Positions 42,016 to 52,200 are shown, counted from the first letter of the stretch. The stretch is DNA of 64,000 nucleotides from Chthonobacter rhizosphaerae (GCF_013839525.1 NZ_JACDIS010000002.1:248001-312000); one strand, 5' to 3'. The notes: generated by a model from the sequence alone, not told the origin. Translations and numbers: made by a program.

Positions 42016-43104
42016 ATGACCAGGCCCCTTTCGATCACCTTCGTGCTGCCGTCGTTCGTCACCTTTCCGATCGGCGGCTTCCGGGTCGTCTATGAATATG
42101 CCGACCGGCTGGCCGCCTACGGCCACCGGGTGACGATCGTCTTTCCGCGGAAGATCCTGCCCGGGGATCGGCCGGACAGCGCGCTGGATCCGGTCAAGGA
42201 ACTCCTCTGGCCGGTGAAGACGCGGCTGAGGCACCGGCCGCTGGTGCCCTGGCACAGCTTCCATCCGGGCGTGAAGCTGCACCTGGCGCCGCGCGTGGTC
42301 GACCGCTTCATCCGGGACGCCGACGTGGTGGTGGCGACCGGCTGGCAGACGGCCGAGCCGGTGGCGCGGCTGTCGCCCTCCAAGGGCCGGAAGCACTACC
42401 TGATCCAGCACTACGAGACCTGGTCCGGCCCGAAGGAGGCGGTGGACGCCACCTGGCGGCTGCCGCTGAAGAAGATCGTCATCTCCAAGTGGCTGCGCGA
42501 ACTCGGCCGGGAGCTCGATCCGGGCGGGGAGGTGGCCTACATCCCGAACGGGCTCGACTTCGACCGGTTCAGGATCATCGTGCCGCCGGAGAGCCGGCCG
42601 CTCAGCGTGCTCAGCCTCTACCACAACTTCGAATTCAAGGGCGTCGCCTACGCCCTTAAGGCGCTTGCGCGTTTCCACGAGCGCCATCCCGACGTGCCGG
42701 TCACCCTGTTCGGCGCCGAGGCCAAGGGGCCGGAGGTGCCGGACTGGATCCGCTACGTGGAGGGCGCGGACCAGGAGGCCCTGGTCAAGGACGTCTACAA
42801 CCGCCACGCCATCTATCTCGGCGCCAGCATCACCGAGGGCTGGGGGCTTCCGCCGGCCGAGGCCATGGCGTGCGGCTGCGCCTTCGTGGGCACCGACATC
42901 GACGGCTTCCGGGAGTTCGCCGTTCACGAGGAGACGGCGCTGCTCTGCCCGCCGCGCGACGCGGACGGCCTCTATCGCAACCTGTGCCGCATGGCCGACG
43001 ACCCGGCGCTTCTGAGGCGGATCCAGGAGACCGGCACGGCCCACATCCGCACCTTCACGTGGGAGCGGGCCGCGCGCGTCTTCGAGGCCTACGTCCAGGG
43101 CTGA
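42016..43104 (+). CDS. Glycosyltransferase family 4
   Basis: 362 aa, GT-B fold. ITFVLPSFVTFPIGGFRVVY at the N-terminus, the linker YIPNGLDFDRF, and the donor-site motif ITEGWGLPPAEAMACG with the EX7E pair typical of GT4. Five bp after the second flippase, so the two are co-transcribed. Sugar unknown. The C-terminus ends in WERAARVFEAYVQG. Confidence 0.92.
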   Translation: MTRPLSITFVLPSFVTFPIGGFRVVYEYADRLAAYGHRVTIVFPRKILPGDRPDSALDPVKELLWPVKTRLRHRPLVPWHSFHPGVKLHLAPRVVDRFIRDADVVVATGWQTAEPVARLSPSKGRKHYLIQHYETWSGPKEAVDATWRLPLKKIVISKWLRELGRELDPGGEVAYIPNGLDFDRFRIIVPPESRPLSVLSLYHNFEFKGVAYALKALARFHERHPDVPVTLFGAEAKGPEVPDWIRYVEGADQEALVKDVYNRHAIYLGASITEGWGLPPAEAMACGCAFVGTDIDGFREFAVHEETALLCPPRDADGLYRNLCRMADDPALLRRIQETGTAHIRTFTWERAARVFEAYVQG

Positions 43105-43253
43105 CCGCCGGGGCAGGGCGGGTCCGCCCGCTCCGCGTTCCGTGATCGCGGCGGGAAAACCGGCGCGACCGCTTCACCGTAAGAGACGGAAGCGGCGGCT
43201 TGGCTCTTCCCTCGGGGGGCCGGAGCCGTCCCCACGATACGGGAGGCCCTGCC

Positions 43254-43691
43254 ATGATCCATCTCGCAACCGCTGCATTCAAACGGCCTGGATGCGCCCG
43301 CCGGATCGGCGCGGCCGCGCTCGCCGCGGCGATTCTCGCCCTTTCGGCCGGGCAGGCTGCGGCGGAGCGGCCGCCCATGACGTCCGCCGAGATCAAGAGG
43401 ACGGTCAACGGCAAACGGATCTATCTGCAGACCCCGTTCGGGGGCGAGTTCCCCCTCTACTACCGGGCCGACGGGGTGGTGGACGGCAGCGGCGAGGCGC
43501 TGGGTCTCGGCCGCTTCATGGCGCCGAAGGACAGCGGAAAGTGGTGGGTGAAGGACGATCGCCTCTGTCAACAATGGCAGGAATGGTACGACGCCAAGCA
43601 ACAGTGCTTCATTCTGGAGCGGACCGGCGACACCACTCTTTACTGGAAACGGGATGACGGGTTAGAAGGTGAAGCGCGGGTGGGGCAGTGA
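43254..43691 (+). CDS. Exported hypothetical protein
   Basis: 145 aa. The signal peptide is about residues 1-36 (IGAAALAAAILALSAGQAAA). The mature part has MTSAEIKRTVNGKRI, ESKK-free, and a likely disulfide pair (RLCQQWQEWY and KQQCFILE). GGGAGG precedes the ATG by 7 nt. The Cys spacing and the GKWWVKDD/LCQQW context recall small periplasmic domains seen in Rhizobiales, but I cannot name the family. Confidence 0.65.
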   Translation: MIHLATAAFKRPGCARRIGAAALAAAILALSAGQAAAERPPMTSAEIKRTVNGKRIYLQTPFGGEFPLYYRADGVVDGSGEALGLGRFMAPKDSGKWWVKDDRLCQQWQEWYDAKQQCFILERTGDTTLYWKRDDGLEGEARVGQ

Positions 43692-43912
43692 GAACTGGCC
43701 GACCTCTGGGTTCACGATGATGCGCTCGACGGACCGGCCGGTCGGACACGCTGATCCATTCAGGAAGCGTTAACGATTTACCGGAACAATGACCGGAGAT
43801 CCCGTGGGGACGGGAACTACGGTTTCGTGGCTTGTTGGTGAAGCGTCACGAAGCGCTTCGCCGCGGTCACGCTTGTGCCCGGCGTTCGCATCTTCAGGTC
43901 AGGGTTGACGAC

Positions 43913-45412
43913 ATGATCGAACGGCGGAAGCAACCGCGAACGGACAAGGCCACCGCGTCCGTATCCCGTCTCCTCGCCGCGGTCGCCACGACCGTCCTCA
44001 TCTCCGCCGGGCTCGCCGGGTGCGGCACGGTGGCGAAGGCTCCTGCCCCTAAACTCGCCAAATCCGAGATCGATCCCAAGTACGGCGTCGCGCCCAGCCC
44101 GCGGCTCTATCAGCCGGGCCAGTCGGTGCCGAAGGGCGGCGGCCGCGAGATGGTCGGCAAGCCCTACACGGTCGCCGGCAAGCGCTACGTGCCGCGCATC
44201 GACCCCGACTACAAGAAGGTGGGCCTCGCCAGCTGGTATGGCGACGCCTTCCATGGCCGCTACACGGCCAACGGCGAGATCTATGACGCCAACCACCTGT
44301 CGGCCGCCCATCCGACGATGCCGCTGCCGTCCTACGCCCGGGTCACCAGCCTGACCACCGGCCGAAGCGTGATGGTGCGCGTCAACGACCGCGGGCCCTA
44401 TCACGGCAACCGGGTGTTGGACGTGTCGCGCCGCACGGCCGAGATGCTCGGCATCCGCCGGGCCGGCGTCGCCAAGGTTCAGGTTGAATATGTCGGGCCG
44501 GCGCCGAAGGAAGGCGACGACACCCGCATGCTGCTGGCCTCCTACAAGGGGCCGAAGGACATCGGCCCGATCGGCATGCCGGAGACGATGGTCGCCTCCG
44601 CCGACACGGGCATCGGCACGCTGCCGGGGCTCGCGTCCCGGGTCGCGGCCCGCCTGACCGGCTCCTCCGCGCCGGCCTCCGGCAAGGCGGCGCCGGCCGC
44701 CACACCGGCTGCGCCAGCCCCGAGCTTCGCGATGGTGGCCGCCGTGGCCCCGAAGCCGCGCCCGGCGCTGGTGGAAGAGGCCTACGTGGTCGTCGCCTCC
44801 GTCGACCCGGCCGACGCCTACCTGTCGGCGAGCCCGGTGCAGCTCGCCTCGCTCCAGGCGCCCGCCTCGAACGCGGTCCAGGACCAGGGCGGCCTCGCCG
44901 CCGCGGCGTCCGTCGGCTTCACGGAAGCGTCCTTCCAGGTCGGCCCGCAGCCGGCCGCCTACCAGCCGACGCCCGCCACCTATTCGGTCACCGACACGCT
45001 GATCGCCCCCATCCCGGAGGCGCCGCCAGCCCGGTCGTCCTACGCGTCCGACCGGATCGACCAGGCCTACGCGGCCGTGGACGACATCGGCTCGGGCGTG
45101 GCGCTGAACGAACTCGCGAGCGGTCTCGCCCGGCTGTCCGCGCCCGCCGCCTCGACCTCGGCGAGCGAGCCGGTGACGGCTCCGTCCGCCGCGGTCGTGG
45201 AGATCGGCGTATTCTCGAATCCGGCCAACGCGGAACGGATCGCCTCGGCGCTTCGCGGCGTCGGCAAGGTCACGATCGAGGACGTGGTCGTCGGCGGCAA
45301 GCCCATGAAGCGCGTTCGCATGGCCAGCCTGTCCGACGGTCTCAGCGCCGTCGAGGCGGTCGAGGCCGCCGAGCGGGCAGGGGCCCGGGGAGCGCGCGCG
45401 CTGGTTCGGTGA
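43913..45412 (+). CDS. rlpA: Septal ring lytic transglycosylase RlpA
   Basis: 499 aa lipoprotein. Signal peptide with lipobox near LAGC, then a DPBB domain at about residues 100-190 (VGLASWYGDAFHG, LPSYARVTSLTTGR, VRVNDRGPYH), a Pro/Ala-rich linker of some 200 residues, and a C-terminal SPOR domain (VEIGVFSNPANAERIASAL, VRMASLSDG) that binds denuded glycan at the septum. By family it cleaves glycan strands lacking stem peptides. First gene of the conserved rlpA-dacF-tmk-holB-metG stretch. Confidence 0.94.
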   Translation: MIERRKQPRTDKATASVSRLLAAVATTVLISAGLAGCGTVAKAPAPKLAKSEIDPKYGVAPSPRLYQPGQSVPKGGGREMVGKPYTVAGKRYVPRIDPDYKKVGLASWYGDAFHGRYTANGEIYDANHLSAAHPTMPLPSYARVTSLTTGRSVMVRVNDRGPYHGNRVLDVSRRTAEMLGIRRAGVAKVQVEYVGPAPKEGDDTRMLLASYKGPKDIGPIGMPETMVASADTGIGTLPGLASRVAARLTGSSAPASGKAAPAATPAAPAPSFAMVAAVAPKPRPALVEEAYVVVASVDPADAYLSASPVQLASLQAPASNAVQDQGGLAAAASVGFTEASFQVGPQPAAYQPTPATYSVTDTLIAPIPEAPPARSSYASDRIDQAYAAVDDIGSGVALNELASGLARLSAPAASTSASEPVTAPSAAVVEIGVFSNPANAERIASALRGVGKVTIEDVVVGGKPMKRVRMASLSDGLSAVEAVEAAERAGARGARALVR

Positions 45413-45467
45413 GCGCGCGTCGGGATTTGCGTGCATCGGGCCGCGGTCGGCCCGGAGGGTCGTCACG

Positions 45468-46613
45468 ATGCGGTTCGTCGCCCTCCTTTGTTTCTACCTG
45501 TTCGCCGTGATCGGCTCGGCGGCGATGGCCGGCGCGGTCGAATCGGCCGCTCCGCGCGCGCTCGTCGTGGAGGTGGACACCGGCTCCGTGCTCTACGAGA
45601 AGCGCGCCGACCGGACCTTCGCGCCCGCCAACTTCGCCAAGCTGATGACCGCCGCGGTGGTTTTCGACGCCCTCGCGGCGGGTGAGATCACGGAGGAGAC
45701 GGTCTACACGGTCAGCGAACAGGCGTGGCGGACGGGCGGCGCTCCCGCCCGCGTTACCACCATGTTCGCGGCGGTGAAATCCTCCGTCCCGGTGGGCGCT
45801 CTGATCCGGGGGCTGATCGTCTCCTACGCGAACGACGCCGCGCTCGTTCTGGCGGAAGGTCTGGCGGGATCTCCCGACGCCTTCACCAAACGGATGAACG
45901 ACCTCGCCCGGCGGATCGGCATGTCCGACAGCCGGTTCATGAACCCGACCGGCTACCCGGACCCGGAGGCGCGCACGTCGCTCGGCGACGTCGTCAAGCT
46001 CGTCACCTATCTGCGGACCCGGCACCCGGGATACTCGGCGCTCTACACGCTGCCGGAGTTCGAGTGGAACAAGATCCGCCAGACCAACAAGACGCCCTTC
46101 CTGCGCGACCTCGCCGGCACGGAGGGACTCGTCGTCGCCTATGACGAGGCGGACGGATTCGGGGCGGTCGTTCTCGTCCGCCGGGACGGGCGGAGCATGC
46201 TGGTGGCCGCGAGCGGCTACACCAGCCTGACCCAGCGCGACGCCGACGTCCGCCAGCTCGCCGAGAGCGCCTTCAAGGACTTCGCCCGCGTGACCCTGTT
46301 CGAAGCCGACACGGTGATCACCACCGTGCGGGTGTTCGGCGGGACGGTGACGCGGGTACCCGTCATGGGCCAGACGCCCGTGCAGGCGACGCTGCCGGTA
46401 GGCGACCGGGAGGCGTTTCGCGCGCGGGTGATCTACGAGGGCCCGGTGCGTGCGCCGGTGAAGCAGGGCGATACGGTGGCGGCCCTGGAGATCCGGGTGG
46501 AGGATCGCGTCTACCAGACCGTGCCGCTCATCGCCGCCGCCGACGTGCCGGTCGGGGACCTGACCGACCGGGCGCGGGACGGGCTCGGCGAACTTCTGCT
46601 CGGCTGGTGGTGA
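45468..46613 (+). CDS. DacF-like penicillin-binding protein homologue, catalytic motifs lost
   Basis: 381 aa, peptidase S11 (D-Ala-D-Ala carboxypeptidase) fold with a signal peptide (about 1-22) and a C-terminal PBP5-type domain. The three active-site motifs are all changed: SXXK is NFAK (Asn55 in place of Ser), SXN is YAN (Tyr120 for Ser, Asn122 kept), and KTG is VVA (222-224). Surrounding blocks (NDAALVLAEGLAGS, FMNPTGYPDPEAR, EFEWNKIRQTNKTPFL) are well preserved. Therefore probably not a carboxypeptidase; it may bind peptidoglycan or partner proteins. It keeps the standard place between rlpA and tmk. Confidence 0.88.
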   Translation: MRFVALLCFYLFAVIGSAAMAGAVESAAPRALVVEVDTGSVLYEKRADRTFAPANFAKLMTAAVVFDALAAGEITEETVYTVSEQAWRTGGAPARVTTMFAAVKSSVPVGALIRGLIVSYANDAALVLAEGLAGSPDAFTKRMNDLARRIGMSDSRFMNPTGYPDPEARTSLGDVVKLVTYLRTRHPGYSALYTLPEFEWNKIRQTNKTPFLRDLAGTEGLVVAYDEADGFGAVVLVRRDGRSMLVAASGYTSLTQRDADVRQLAESAFKDFARVTLFEADTVITTVRVFGGTVTRVPVMGQTPVQATLPVGDREAFRARVIYEGPVRAPVKQGDTVAALEIRVEDRVYQTVPLIAAADVPVGDLTDRARDGLGELLLGWW

Positions 46614-46684
46614 CGACTTCGCGGCGTGTGCTAGAGAAAGCGCGACGGACCGGGGGCGGGACAGACCGGGGCAGGGACGGGCAC

Positions 46685-47332
46685 GTGCGCGGACGCTTCA
46701 TCACATTCGAAGGCGGGGAGGGGGCCGGCAAGTCCACCCAGGTGCGGCTTCTCGCCCAGGCGCTCCAGGCCGTCGGCCGCGAGGTGGTGACGACCCGCGA
46801 GCCGGGCGGCTCGGCGACCGCCGAGGCGATCCGGGGCCTGCTCCTCTCCGGGCGCGCCCGCCCGCTCGGCACCCTTGGCGAGGCCTATCTGTTCGCGGCC
46901 GCCCGGATCGACCATCTCGCAGAGACCATCCGCCCGGCGCTGGAGCGCGGCCGGACGGTGCTCTGCGACCGGTTCATGGATTCCACGCGCGTCTACCAGG
47001 GCACCGCCGGCGCCCTCGACGCCGCCACCATCGACGCCCTGGAACAGGCGGCGGTCGGCGACACCCGGCCCGACCTCACCATCATCATCGACGTTCCGGT
47101 GGCGATCGGCCTCGGGCGGATCCGCGCCCGGTCCGGCGCGGCGGCGGACCGGTTCGAGGCGGACGACGTGGCGGTCCACGAGGCGCGGCGGGCGGGCTTC
47201 CTGGCGCTCGCCAGGGCCGAACCGCAGCGGTGCGTGGTCGTGGACGGGTCGGGCGACCCGGAGGCGGTCGCCGCGGCGGTCCGGGCGGCCGTGCAGGACC
47301 GGCTCGCCATCGCGCTGCCGGCCGGATCCTGA
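46685..47332 (+). CDS. tmk: Thymidylate kinase
   Basis: 215 aa from a GTG start that puts GRFITFEGGEGAGKSTQ at the N-terminus. Walker A GGEGAGKST, the DR(F/Y/H) motif CDRFMDS and the TREPGGS dTMP-binding segment are present. Phosphorylates dTMP to dTDP. The frame remains open 26 codons upstream, but those residues are not like the family. It follows the DacF-like gene by 71 bp and ends 2 bp before the holB start. Confidence 0.95.
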   Translation: MRGRFITFEGGEGAGKSTQVRLLAQALQAVGREVVTTREPGGSATAEAIRGLLLSGRARPLGTLGEAYLFAAARIDHLAETIRPALERGRTVLCDRFMDSTRVYQGTAGALDAATIDALEQAAVGDTRPDLTIIIDVPVAIGLGRIRARSGAAADRFEADDVAVHEARRAGFLALARAEPQRCVVVDGSGDPEAVAAAVRAAVQDRLAIALPAGS

Positions 47333-47334
47333 TC

Positions 47335-48387
47335 GTGGCCGACGGACAGGACCATAGCCAGGACGCCGACTGGATCGAGGGCCTGCCGCTACCGCGCGAG
47401 CAGACGGCGCTCGTCGGCCACGACGCGGCGGCGCGGACCCTGCACGAGGCCTATGCGGGCGGGCGCATGCACCACGCATGGCTGATCGCCGGGCCGAAGG
47501 GCATCGGCAAGGCGACGCTCGCCTTCCGGTTCGCGCGCTTCGCCCTGTCCCACCCGGACCGCGACCGGGCGCCGCCGCCGGAGGCGGGGCTTCTGCCGGC
47601 CGATCCGGGCGTGGTCGCCAAGGTGGCGACCGGCGCGCATCCGAACGTGCTCCATCTTCGCCGGCCGTGGGACGAGCAGGCCAAGAAGCTGAAGACCGTG
47701 CTGACCGTGGACGAGGTGCGGCGGACCGTGAGCTTCCTCGGGAATTCGGCGGGCAGCCGGGGCGACCGCATCGTCGTCGTGGACGCGGCGGACGACATGA
47801 ATCCCAATGCCGCCAACGCGTTGCTGAAGCTTCTGGAGGAGCCGCCGAACCGGGCCATGTTCCTGGTGATCAGCCACGCCCCCGGGGCGCTGCTGCCGAC
47901 CATCCGCAGCCGGTGCCGGCGGCTTGCCTTGTCGCCGCTCGGCGAGGAGGATCTCTCGGCGGCGCTGGAGACGCTGGGATTGGAGGTCGATCCCGCCTCG
48001 CGGGCGCAGCTTGCCGCCATCGCCGAGGGCAGCGTCCGCCGTGCGGTGGAGTGCCTGGAAAGCGACGGGCTGGCGCTGTTCGGCGCCTTCGCGAGCCTCG
48101 CCGAGGGCTTTCCGGCCCTGCCGCGCAAGAGCCTGCACCGGTTCGCCGAACTCGCCACGGGCCGGCGCGGCAGCGACCATTTCGGGCTCGTGGCGGATTT
48201 CGCCCGGTCGTGGCTGCGGGCGCGCATGCATGCGGGCCTGTCCCAGCCCGGCGCGGATGTTCGCCGCTGCGCCGAAATCTGGGATACGGTGAACCGCATC
48301 GAGGCGGAAACCGAGACCTTGAACCTCGACCGCAAGCAGGCCGTGATGACGATCATCCAGAGCCTTGCGGAATGCGCACGACATTGA
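47335..48387 (+). CDS. holB: DNA polymerase III delta' subunit
   Basis: 350 aa. GTG start two bases after the tmk stop, giving translational coupling. N-terminal AAA+ domain with [17 protein letters not shown] (P-loop), [38 protein letters not shown] split over sensor 1, and [10 protein letters not shown] at the arginine-finger region. It is part of the clamp loader. The length and the missing zinc-finger cysteines fit alphaproteobacterial HolB. Confidence 0.94.
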   Translation: MADGQDHSQDADWIEGLPLPREQTALVGHDAAARTLHEAYAGGRMHHAWLIAGPKGIGKATLAFRFARFALSHPDRDRAPPPEAGLLPADPGVVAKVATGAHPNVLHLRRPWDEQAKKLKTVLTVDEVRRTVSFLGNSAGSRGDRIVVVDAADDMNPNAANALLKLLEEPPNRAMFLVISHAPGALLPTIRSRCRRLALSPLGEEDLSAALETLGLEVDPASRAQLAAIAEGSVRRAVECLESDGLALFGAFASLAEGFPALPRKSLHRFAELATGRRGSDHFGLVADFARSWLRARMHAGLSQPGADVRRCAEIWDTVNRIEAETETLNLDRKQAVMTIIQSLAECARH

Positions 48388-48442
48388 GTATCCGGGGTGC
48401 GCGGCCGCAGCTCGGCCGGACCGCGACCAGAAACGGGCTTCC

Positions 48443-49990
48443 ATGAAACCGACGTTCTTCATCACCACGGCGATCAGCTATCCGAACGGGGCTCCCCACA
48501 TCGGTCACGCCTACGAGGCGATGGCCACGGACGCGATCGCCCGGTTCATGCGGCTCGACGGCTTCGACGTCCGTTTCCTGACGGGCACGGACGAGCACGG
48601 CATCAAGATGCTGCAGACGGCGCGGCGCGAAGGCATCGGCGCCCGCGAGCTCGCGGACCGGAACAGCGCGCTTTTCCGCGACATGGCGGCCCTCCTGGGG
48701 CTCTCCAACGACGACTTCATCCGCACCACCGAGGAGCGGCACAAGCGGGCGAGCCAGGCGATCTGGGAGGCCATGAAGGCGAACGGCGACATCTACCTGG
48801 ACAGCTACGCCGGCTGGTACTCGGTCCGGGACGAGGCCTTCTACCAGGAGAGCGAGACCGAGGTCCGGGCGGACGGGGTCCGGTACGGACCCCAGGGGAC
48901 TCCGGTGGATTGGGTGGAGGAGGAGAGCTATTTCTTCCGCTTGTCCGCCTATGGAGACAAGCTGCTGGCGCTCTATCAAAGTAATCCGGACTTCATCGGG
49001 CCGGACGAGCGGCGCAATGAAGTCGTTAGCTTCGTCAAGGGCGGTCTGAAGGATCTTTCGATCTCGCGCACCACGTTCGACTGGGGCATTCCGGTGCCGG
49101 GCGACGAGCGGCACGTGATGTACGTCTGGGTGGACGCGCTCACCAACTACATCACCGCGCTCGGATACCCGGACGTGGAGGGCGATCTCTTCTCCCGTTA
49201 CTGGCCCGCGACGCACGTGATCGGGAAGGACATCGTCCGCTTCCACACCGTCTACTGGCCGGCCTTCCTGATGTCGGCGGGCCTGCCGGTGCCGAAGCGC
49301 GTCTATGCCCACGGCTTCCTGTTCAACCGCGGGGAGAAGATGTCGAAATCCGTCGGCAATGTCGTGGGACCCAAGGACCTCGTCGACACCTACGGCCTCG
49401 ACCCGGTGCGCTACTTCTTCCTGCGCGAGGTGCCGTTCGGCCAGGACGGCAACTACAGCCACGAGGCCATCGTGGCGCGCATGAACGCGGACCTGGCGAA
49501 CGACCTCGGCAACCTGGCGCAGCGCTCGCTGTCCATGATCGCCAAGAACCTCGGCGGCGTGCTGCCCATGCCGGCGGACCTCAGCGACGCCGACCGGGCG
49601 ATCCTCGGCGCGGCCGACGCCCTGCTGCCGATCTGCCGCGAAGCCATGGAAAAGCAGCAGATCCATCAGGCGCTGAACGCCATCTGGGCCGTGGTGGCGG
49701 ACGCGAACCGCTACTTCGCCGCCGAGGCGCCCTGGGCCGTGCGCAAGACCGACGAGGTCCGGTTCGGCACCATCCTGTGGGTGACCGCGGAGGTGCTGCG
49801 GCAGGTGGCGATCCTCGCCCAGCCGGTGATGCCGGGAAGCATGGCGAAGCTCCTGGATCTTCTGGCCGTGCCGGAGGACGCCCGGACGTTCGCGGTCCTC
49901 GGCGAAGCGGGGCGGCTCGCGGGCGGCTCCACGCTGCCGGCGCCGGCCGGCATCTTCCCCCGACATGTGGACGACAAACCGGCCACCTGA
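48443..49990 (+). CDS. metG: Methionyl-tRNA synthetase
   Basis: 515 aa, the short form. The HIGH-type motif is [15 protein letters not shown] is present ([14 protein letters not shown]), and [10 protein letters not shown] and [11 protein letters not shown] match the class I catalytic core. No C-terminal tRNA-binding EMAP domain and no zinc-knuckle cysteine cluster, as usual for the alphaproteobacterial form. It follows holB by 55 bp. Confidence 0.97.
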   Translation: MKPTFFITTAISYPNGAPHIGHAYEAMATDAIARFMRLDGFDVRFLTGTDEHGIKMLQTARREGIGARELADRNSALFRDMAALLGLSNDDFIRTTEERHKRASQAIWEAMKANGDIYLDSYAGWYSVRDEAFYQESETEVRADGVRYGPQGTPVDWVEEESYFFRLSAYGDKLLALYQSNPDFIGPDERRNEVVSFVKGGLKDLSISRTTFDWGIPVPGDERHVMYVWVDALTNYITALGYPDVEGDLFSRYWPATHVIGKDIVRFHTVYWPAFLMSAGLPVPKRVYAHGFLFNRGEKMSKSVGNVVGPKDLVDTYGLDPVRYFFLREVPFGQDGNYSHEAIVARMNADLANDLGNLAQRSLSMIAKNLGGVLPMPADLSDADRAILGAADALLPICREAMEKQQIHQALNAIWAVVADANRYFAAEAPWAVRKTDEVRFGTILWVTAEVLRQVAILAQPVMPGSMAKLLDLLAVPEDARTFAVLGEAGRLAGGSTLPAPAGIFPRHVDDKPAT

Positions 49991-50193
49991 GCGCCCTTGT
50001 CGCCCACATCGGGACGATCGATGCCGCGCCGGTCCACCGGCGCGGCATTTCGCTTCCATAGGGATGCGTACATATGTTGCCCGCCATATCGCCCATGCCG
50101 CAATGCGGCATCGGGCGGGCGTGAACCCTCGACAGGGGATGCCCCGGGGGCTATGTCGGGAGGGGCGCCGTCTTCACGGGATTCTATTCTTCG

Positions 50194-50982
50194 ATGCTCG
50201 TCGACAGCCACTGCCACCTGGATTTCCCCGACTTCGCCGACGACCTGCCGGGCCTCCTCGCCCGGGCCGGGGAGTCGGGGGTCGGCCTGATGGTGACGAT
50301 CAGCACCCGGGTCCGCCGCTTCGACCAGATCCGCGCGCTCGCGGAGGCGCACAAGCAGATCTATTGCTCGGTCGGCACCCATCCGCACAACGCCGGCGAG
50401 GAGCTGGACGTGACCGTGGACGAGCTCGTCGGCCTGTCCGCCCATCCGAAGTGCGTGGCGATCGGCGAGGCGGGGCTCGACTACTTCTACGACAGCGCGC
50501 CGAGGGACGCCCAGGCGACCGGGCTCCGCCGGCACATCGCGGCGGCGCGCATCACCGGCCTGCCGCTGGTCATCCACGCCCGGGACGCAGACGACGACAT
50601 GATCGCCATCCTGAAGGACGAGGCGGCGGACGGCGCGTTTCCGGGGCTCCTCCACTGCTTCTCGTCCGGGCGGCGGCTGATGGAGGCGGGCGTGGACCTG
50701 GGGCTCTTCGTGTCCTTCTCGGGCATCCTGACGTTCAAGCGCTCCGAGGAGCTCCGCGCCATCGCGGCGGACGTGCCGCTGGACCGGCTGCTGGTGGAGA
50801 CCGACGCGCCATACCTCGCGCCGCAGCCGTGGCGCGGCAAGCGGAACGAACCGGCCTATGTGGCGCATACCGCCAAGGTGCTGGGGGAGACGAAAGGGCT
50901 CGACCCCGACGCCATCGCCCGGGTGACCACGGACAACTTCTTCCGGCTGTTCACCAAGGTGCCCCGGGTTTCCGCCGCATGA
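50194..50982 (+). CDS. TatD family metal-dependent hydrolase (DNase-like)
   Basis: 262 aa TIM barrel. Metal ligands are visible in DSHCHLDF, in GEAGLDYFYD (Glu), in PLVIHARDADDD (His) and in LHCFSSGRR (His), ending with the conserved VETDAPYLAP. By family a Mg-dependent 3'-5' nuclease, possibly in quality control; the role in this operon is unknown. It overlaps the MBL gene by 4 bp (ATGA). Confidence 0.93.
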   Translation: MLVDSHCHLDFPDFADDLPGLLARAGESGVGLMVTISTRVRRFDQIRALAEAHKQIYCSVGTHPHNAGEELDVTVDELVGLSAHPKCVAIGEAGLDYFYDSAPRDAQATGLRRHIAAARITGLPLVIHARDADDDMIAILKDEAADGAFPGLLHCFSSGRRLMEAGVDLGLFVSFSGILTFKRSEELRAIAADVPLDRLLVETDAPYLAPQPWRGKRNEPAYVAHTAKVLGETKGLDPDAIARVTTDNFFRLFTKVPRVSAA

Positions 50983-51794
50983 CCGGCGCGGTGCTCCGGT
51001 TCACGGTCCTCGGCTGCGGCTCCTCGCCGGGCGTGCCGCGCATCGGCAACGACTGGGGCTCCTGCGACCCGCGCGAGCCGAGAAACCGGCGCCGGCGGGC
51101 GTCGCTGCTCGTGGAGCGGATCGCGCCGGGCGGCGAGAAGACCGTGGTGGTGATCGACACCGGGCCGGACTTCCGCGAGCAGATGCTGGACAGCGGCACG
51201 GGCTGGGCGGACGGGGTGGTCTACACCCATCCGCACGCGGACCACATCCACGGGATCGACGACCTGCGCGCCTTCGTGCTCAACCGCCGCCGGCGGGTGG
51301 ACGTCTACATGGACGCCGCCACCGCCGAGCGGATGCGCGAGGGCTTCGACTACTGCTTCCGGACGCCGCCCGGGTCCAGCTACCCGCCGATCTGCGTGGA
51401 GCACATCATCCGGCCGTGGCACTCGTTCTCGGTCGACGGCCCGGGCGGCCCGATCGACCTGCTGCCCTACGACCAGCAGCACGGGGACATCCGCAGCCTC
51501 GGCTTCCGGATCGGCACGCTCGCCTATTCGTCGGATGTGAGCGCCATGCCGGACGAGTCGCTGCCGCTCCTGCGCGACCTCGACGTCTTCATCGTCGACG
51601 CCCTCCGCTACACGCCGCACCCGAGCCACTACTCGCTGGACGAGGCGCTGGTGCTATCGAAGGTGCTGGCGCCGAAGCGGACGATCCTCACCCACATGCA
51701 CATCGACCTGGACTACCAGGCGGTCCGCGCCCGCCTGCCGGCGGACGTGGAGCCGGCGTACGACGGGATGGTGATCGAGCTGCCGGTGGGGTGA
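50979..51794 (+). CDS. MBL-fold metal-dependent hydrolase (PhnP-like)
   Basis: 271 aa. Core motif THPHADHIHGID gives the first metal site; VIDTGPDFREQM and LGFRIGTLAYSSD surround the second, and ILTHMHIDLDYQ contributes further ligands. Resembles PhnP-type phosphodiesterases. It is the last gene of the rlpA-to-metG stretch and overlaps tatD, a conserved pair. Substrate unknown. Confidence 0.92.
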   Translation: MTGAVLRFTVLGCGSSPGVPRIGNDWGSCDPREPRNRRRRASLLVERIAPGGEKTVVVIDTGPDFREQMLDSGTGWADGVVYTHPHADHIHGIDDLRAFVLNRRRRVDVYMDAATAERMREGFDYCFRTPPGSSYPPICVEHIIRPWHSFSVDGPGGPIDLLPYDQQHGDIRSLGFRIGTLAYSSDVSAMPDESLPLLRDLDVFIVDALRYTPHPSHYSLDEALVLSKVLAPKRTILTHMHIDLDYQAVRARLPADVEPAYDGMVIELPVG

Positions 51795-51816
51795 GGGGAC
51801 GGGGGGCGCTGAATAT

Positions 51817-51835
51817 CCCTCCCCTTAGGGGAGGG
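51817..51835. terminator. Perfect hairpin after the MBL gene
   Basis: 8-bp stem CCCTCCCC/GGGGAGGG around TTA, 22 nt past the stop. The same pyrimidine-TAA/TTA-purine hairpin type recurs in the following tandem repeats, so it may be a family of short palindromic repeats rather than a dedicated terminator. Confidence 0.55.
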
Positions 51836-51917
51836 TCCGGCGGAGCCGGGGGAGGGGTCGTGTTTGTGGGAGGTGCCGGGGCGCGTTTTCCGTCAGTGGA
51901 AGCGCTCTACTGTTGCC

Positions 51918-52200
51918 GAAGACGACCCCTTCCGGCGCTTCGCGCCACCTTCCCCTAAGGGGAAGGATGGTGTGGCGCATTTCCCTCGGGGGAAGCGCTC
52001 TACTGCTGCCGAAGACGACCCCTTCCGGCGCTTCGCGCCACCTTCCCCTAAGGGGAAGGATGGTGTGGCGCGTTTCCCTCGGCGGAAGCGCTTCACTGCG
52101 GGCGAAGACGACCCCTTCCGGCGCTTCGCGCCAACTTTCCCTGAGGGGAAGGATAGGCGGCGTTTTCTGTCCGAGGGGGCGCCTCGGCTGTGCGAGGACG
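51918..52200. repeat. 93-bp tandem repeat, about three copies plus a degenerate fourth
   Basis: Copies begin at 51918, 52011 and 52104 (exact 93-bp period) with GAAGACGACCCCTTCCGGCG; a fourth, at 52194 (90 bp on), is much degraded. Each unit carries the hairpin CCTTCCCC/GGGGAAGG around TAA or a variant. 93 is divisible by 3, so two reading frames stay open through it, but I see no start context and regard the frames as secondary. Confidence 0.85.
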
